NCBI GenBank assembly: GCA_903882345.1
Contig: CAIRWO010000183.1
Coordinates: 1 to 16,442, forward strand
Reading direction: 5' to 3'
DNA length: 16,442 nucleotides
Origin: Candidatus Omnitrophota bacterium
Lineage (GTDB): Bacteria > Omnitrophota > Gorgyraeia > Gygaellales > Profunditerraquicolaceae
Under the pieces are notes generated by a model. It saw only the letters and a program-made list of their open reading frames with translations, made no database searches and was not told where the DNA came from. The position numbers and the translations under genes are program-made. This document shows, piece by piece, positions 14,706 through 16,442 of the stretch. The stretch's first letter is position 1, and each line of letters opens with the position of its first letter.

Positions 14706-16175
14706 ATGAGCCCTTACCTGGATAATACCCGTACCTATGTCAGGTTGTTCAAGATCGCGCAGGCGCCTGGTTTTAAAAAAAGGCATAATATAAAAATTGG
14801 TATCGTTATTCCGCCTTCTCCTTTTGTTGTCCCTAATGGATGGGAATTTGTGCATCGGGCGCCTTTTGAGGGGCCTTCGGTGATTTCTGCTGTTTTACGT
14901 GGCTTAGGTTTAGATGTTGTTATCTTGGACCAGAGGGAAAATTTTGATCCCGAGGTTCTGCGGGGAGGCCCTTTAAAGAAGTTAGATATTGTGTCCGTGG
15001 CAACATATGAGGACAGCTTTCCGTTCATAAAGAAGGTCATCGAGATAGCAAAACAAGAAGAACGTTTGCGGCCGGTAATTCTCGGAGGGCCTTTAGTGAC
15101 TTCCGTACCGAAATTGGTTATGGATAATACGTCGGCGGATTATGCCGTTGTCGGAGAAGGCGAGTTGACGACAATAGAATTGATGGATTTTATTATGCAA
15201 CTCAGGGGCGCTTTAGCGGTCCCGGAAATAAAAGGCCTCGCCTGGAAAGACCATGCAGGCCAAACGATCTTGAATCCCCGCCGGAGCCAGATGCATAATT
15301 TGGATGCCGTCCCTTTACAGGATCTTTCCGTATGGCCGTATGTCCAACAGTCGGGTATTGTTCCGGAAATTTATATGAGTTCAAGCCGGGGATGCCCTGG
15401 CAGGTGTACTTTTTGCTTCAGGGCAATTCCGCTTTTACGCTATAAAACTCCCGGCCGAGTCCGCCGGGAACTTCTCTATTTAAAAAAGTACAAATATCGT
15501 TTTGTCTGGTGGAACGACCTTACTTTCATAGATTCCAGGGAAAGAATCCATAAGCTTATGGATGACGCCTTTAAAGGCATAGATTTTCGCTGGAGTTGCT
15601 TTACGCGCGTGGACGGGCTGGATTTAAGAGTCCTTAAACATATGAAAGAATACGGCTGTGATATTGTGATGTATGGGTTTGAATCGATCAACAAAGAGAT
15701 CCTGGATTATTTCAGGAAAAAAGTCTCTAAAAGTCAGATCATCAGGGCAATCCAGCTTACGCGTAAGACCGGGTTAAAAATGGGCGGCCTGTTTATCATC
15801 GGGGGGCCCGGTGAAACCAGAGAAAGCCTTCAGAGGACCATAGAATTTTGCAGGAAATTCAAAGAAGTCACCCGCGTTAAATATATGTCTGCGATTCCGG
15901 GGACTGTGCTTTATTACGATGCGATAAAAAAAGGCATTATCAAGGATGAAGTGCAGCATCTGAATTTTTTAGCCAGGGAGCGGTCGGTGGAAGATGACGA
16001 GATCATAAATTTTACAGATCTTTCGGTAAAGGAGCTTAGAGATGCATATCGTAGCATTAACCGTCAGATAGAAGTTCGTCCCTATGAATATTGGGATCCT
16101 GTTAACCATTATTTAGCAAAGCCGCAAAGATTTAAGGATCGGCATTTTGTTGCGACATCGATGAATAGCGCTTAA
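14706..16175 (+). CDS. B12-binding-type radical SAM enzyme
   Basis: A 489-residue protein with an N-terminal cobalamin-binding-like Rossmann domain (about residues 28-160: IGIVIPPSPF, a hydrophobic VVILD strand, VILGGP and VVGEGE) and a radical SAM domain beginning SSSRGCPGRCTFCF, where Cys230, Cys234 and Cys237 bind the [4Fe-4S] cluster. GLFIIGGPGET (about 370-380) is the SAM-binding strand typical of the BchE-like / B12-rSAM group. The usual DxHxxG B12-ligand motif is not seen in the N-terminal domain, as in several members that bind base-off cobalamin differently or not at all. Members methylate unactivated carbons or cyclise or rearrange substrates; the reaction here is unknown. The C-terminus (about 400-489) is a separate helical extension. 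No clear Shine-Dalgarno precedes the ATG; the 23-base gap suggests the same operon as the methyltransferase. Confidence 0.87.
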   Translation: MSPYLDNTRTYVRLFKIAQAPGFKKRHNIKIGIVIPPSPFVVPNGWEFVHRAPFEGPSVISAVLRGLGLDVVILDQRENFDPEVLRGGPLKKLDIVSVATYEDSFPFIKKVIEIAKQEERLRPVILGGPLVTSVPKLVMDNTSADYAVVGEGELTTIELMDFIMQLRGALAVPEIKGLAWKDHAGQTILNPRRSQMHNLDAVPLQDLSVWPYVQQSGIVPEIYMSSSRGCPGRCTFCFRAIPLLRYKTPGRVRRELLYLKKYKYRFVWWNDLTFIDSRERIHKLMDDAFKGIDFRWSCFTRVDGLDLRVLKHMKEYGCDIVMYGFESINKEILDYFRKKVSKSQIIRAIQLTRKTGLKMGGLFIIGGPGETRESLQRTIEFCRKFKEVTRVKYMSAIPGTVLYYDAIKKGIIKDEVQHLNFLARERSVEDDEIINFTDLSVKELRDAYRSINRQIEVRPYEYWDPVNHYLAKPQRFKDRHFVATSMNSA

Positions 16176-16195
16176 TAAATAAAACTAAACATCCA

Positions 16196-16442
16196 ATGGA
16201 ACATTTCTCTCGTAGGTACTTTTTATTAACTTGTTTATTATTATTTTACTTGGTTTTTCAGCCTTTGTTCGCTAAAAATACGGAGTCAAAGCCCTTTGAG
16301 CAATACAATATCGTACTGGTATTCATCGATACCTTGCGGGCCGACCACTTAAGCTGCTACGGCTATTTCAGGAAAACTTCTCCAAACATAGACCAGCTTG
16401 CCAAAGGATCCTTTGTCTTTGAGCAGAACTTTACCCCTGTTA
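16196..16442 (+). CDS. Secreted sulfatase (3' end beyond the window)
   Basis: The first 82 residues are visible. A hydrophobic signal sequence (about residues 7-26, LLTCLLLFYLVFQPLFA, then Lys) is followed by YNIVLVFIDTLRADHLSCYGY and SPNIDQLAKGSFVFEQNFTP, quoted in parts: NIVLVFIDTLRADHLSCYGY and SPNIDQLAKGSFVFEQNF. This is the N-terminal sulfatase pattern, with the Asp of FIDT as a metal ligand. The FGly site (CxPxR or a Ser/Thr variant) that decides between a true sulfatase and another alkaline phosphatase-superfamily enzyme lies past the edge. The start at 16196 has no strong Shine-Dalgarno and only 20 bases separate it from the previous stop. Its position beside APS kinase and sulfotransferase genes suggests desulfation of a related product. 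Confidence 0.8.
   Translation, partial: MEHFSRRYFLLTCLLLFYLVFQPLFAKNTESKPFEQYNIVLVFIDTLRADHLSCYGYFRKTSPNIDQLAKGSFVFEQNFTPV

Noticed and set aside
1..16442. Minus-strand genes, tRNA or rRNA genes, CRISPR arrays, insertion sequences
   Set aside because: Open frames on the minus strand all lie opposite convincing + strand genes and have no recognisable domains or ribosome binding sites. I saw no repeat arrays, transposase motifs or tRNA-like folds.

Overview
The window looks like chromosomal DNA of an uncultured diderm (Gram-negative-type) bacterium. Every gene supported here lies on the + strand. The envelope content shows two membranes: an Mce/Mla-type lipid transporter with an auxiliary lipoprotein, a TolC-family outer-membrane channel and a type IV pilin-like protein. 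Moderate GC, Shine-Dalgarno starts and the gene mix would fit the Omnitrophota or another PVC/deltaproteobacterial-type lineage, but that placement is an impression, not a measurement.

Layout. (1) 2-1030: the 3' part of a radical SAM protein with a C-terminal helix-hairpin-helix, of the predicted DNA modification/repair family. (2) 1050-1572: a strong promoter, a structured leader and a type IV pilin-like gene. (3) 1597-4944: an Mce/Mla lipid-transport operon. It encodes a STAS domain plus MlaE-type permease, an MlaF-type ATPase, an MlaD-type MCE protein and a PqiC-like lipoprotein. It ends in a clear rho-independent terminator (4971-5007). The STAS-permease gene carries two in-frame TAA codons. 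(4) 5034-12908: one long, tightly packed, partly overlapping transcription unit. It holds an AbrB-type regulator, a TolC/HlyD/MacB-type tripartite efflux pump, two different sulfotransferase-type proteins and an arginine deiminase/amidinotransferase-superfamily enzyme. (5) 12944-16442: a second unit behind an extended -10 promoter. It holds a nucleotidyltransferase-APS kinase fusion, a SAM-dependent methyltransferase, a B12-binding-type radical SAM enzyme and the start of a secreted sulfatase that runs off the window.

How the genes may work together. The MCE operon probably moves lipids across the periplasm. The right-hand 11 kb combines enzymes that would make activated sulfate (APS kinase fusion), transfer it (two sulfotransferases), modify other groups (amidinotransferase-fold enzyme, methyltransferase, radical SAM), and possibly remove it again (sulfatase). 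It is transcriptionally and translationally coupled to a MacAB-TolC-like exporter. A locus for making and exporting a sulfated envelope component or small molecule is a reasonable hypothesis, but no substrate can be read from the sequence.

The observations most worth a second look are the twice-interrupted STAS-MlaE gene, the fusion of an HxGH nucleotidyltransferase to APS kinase where an ATP sulfurylase would be expected, and the overlap that joins the efflux pump to the sulfotransferases.
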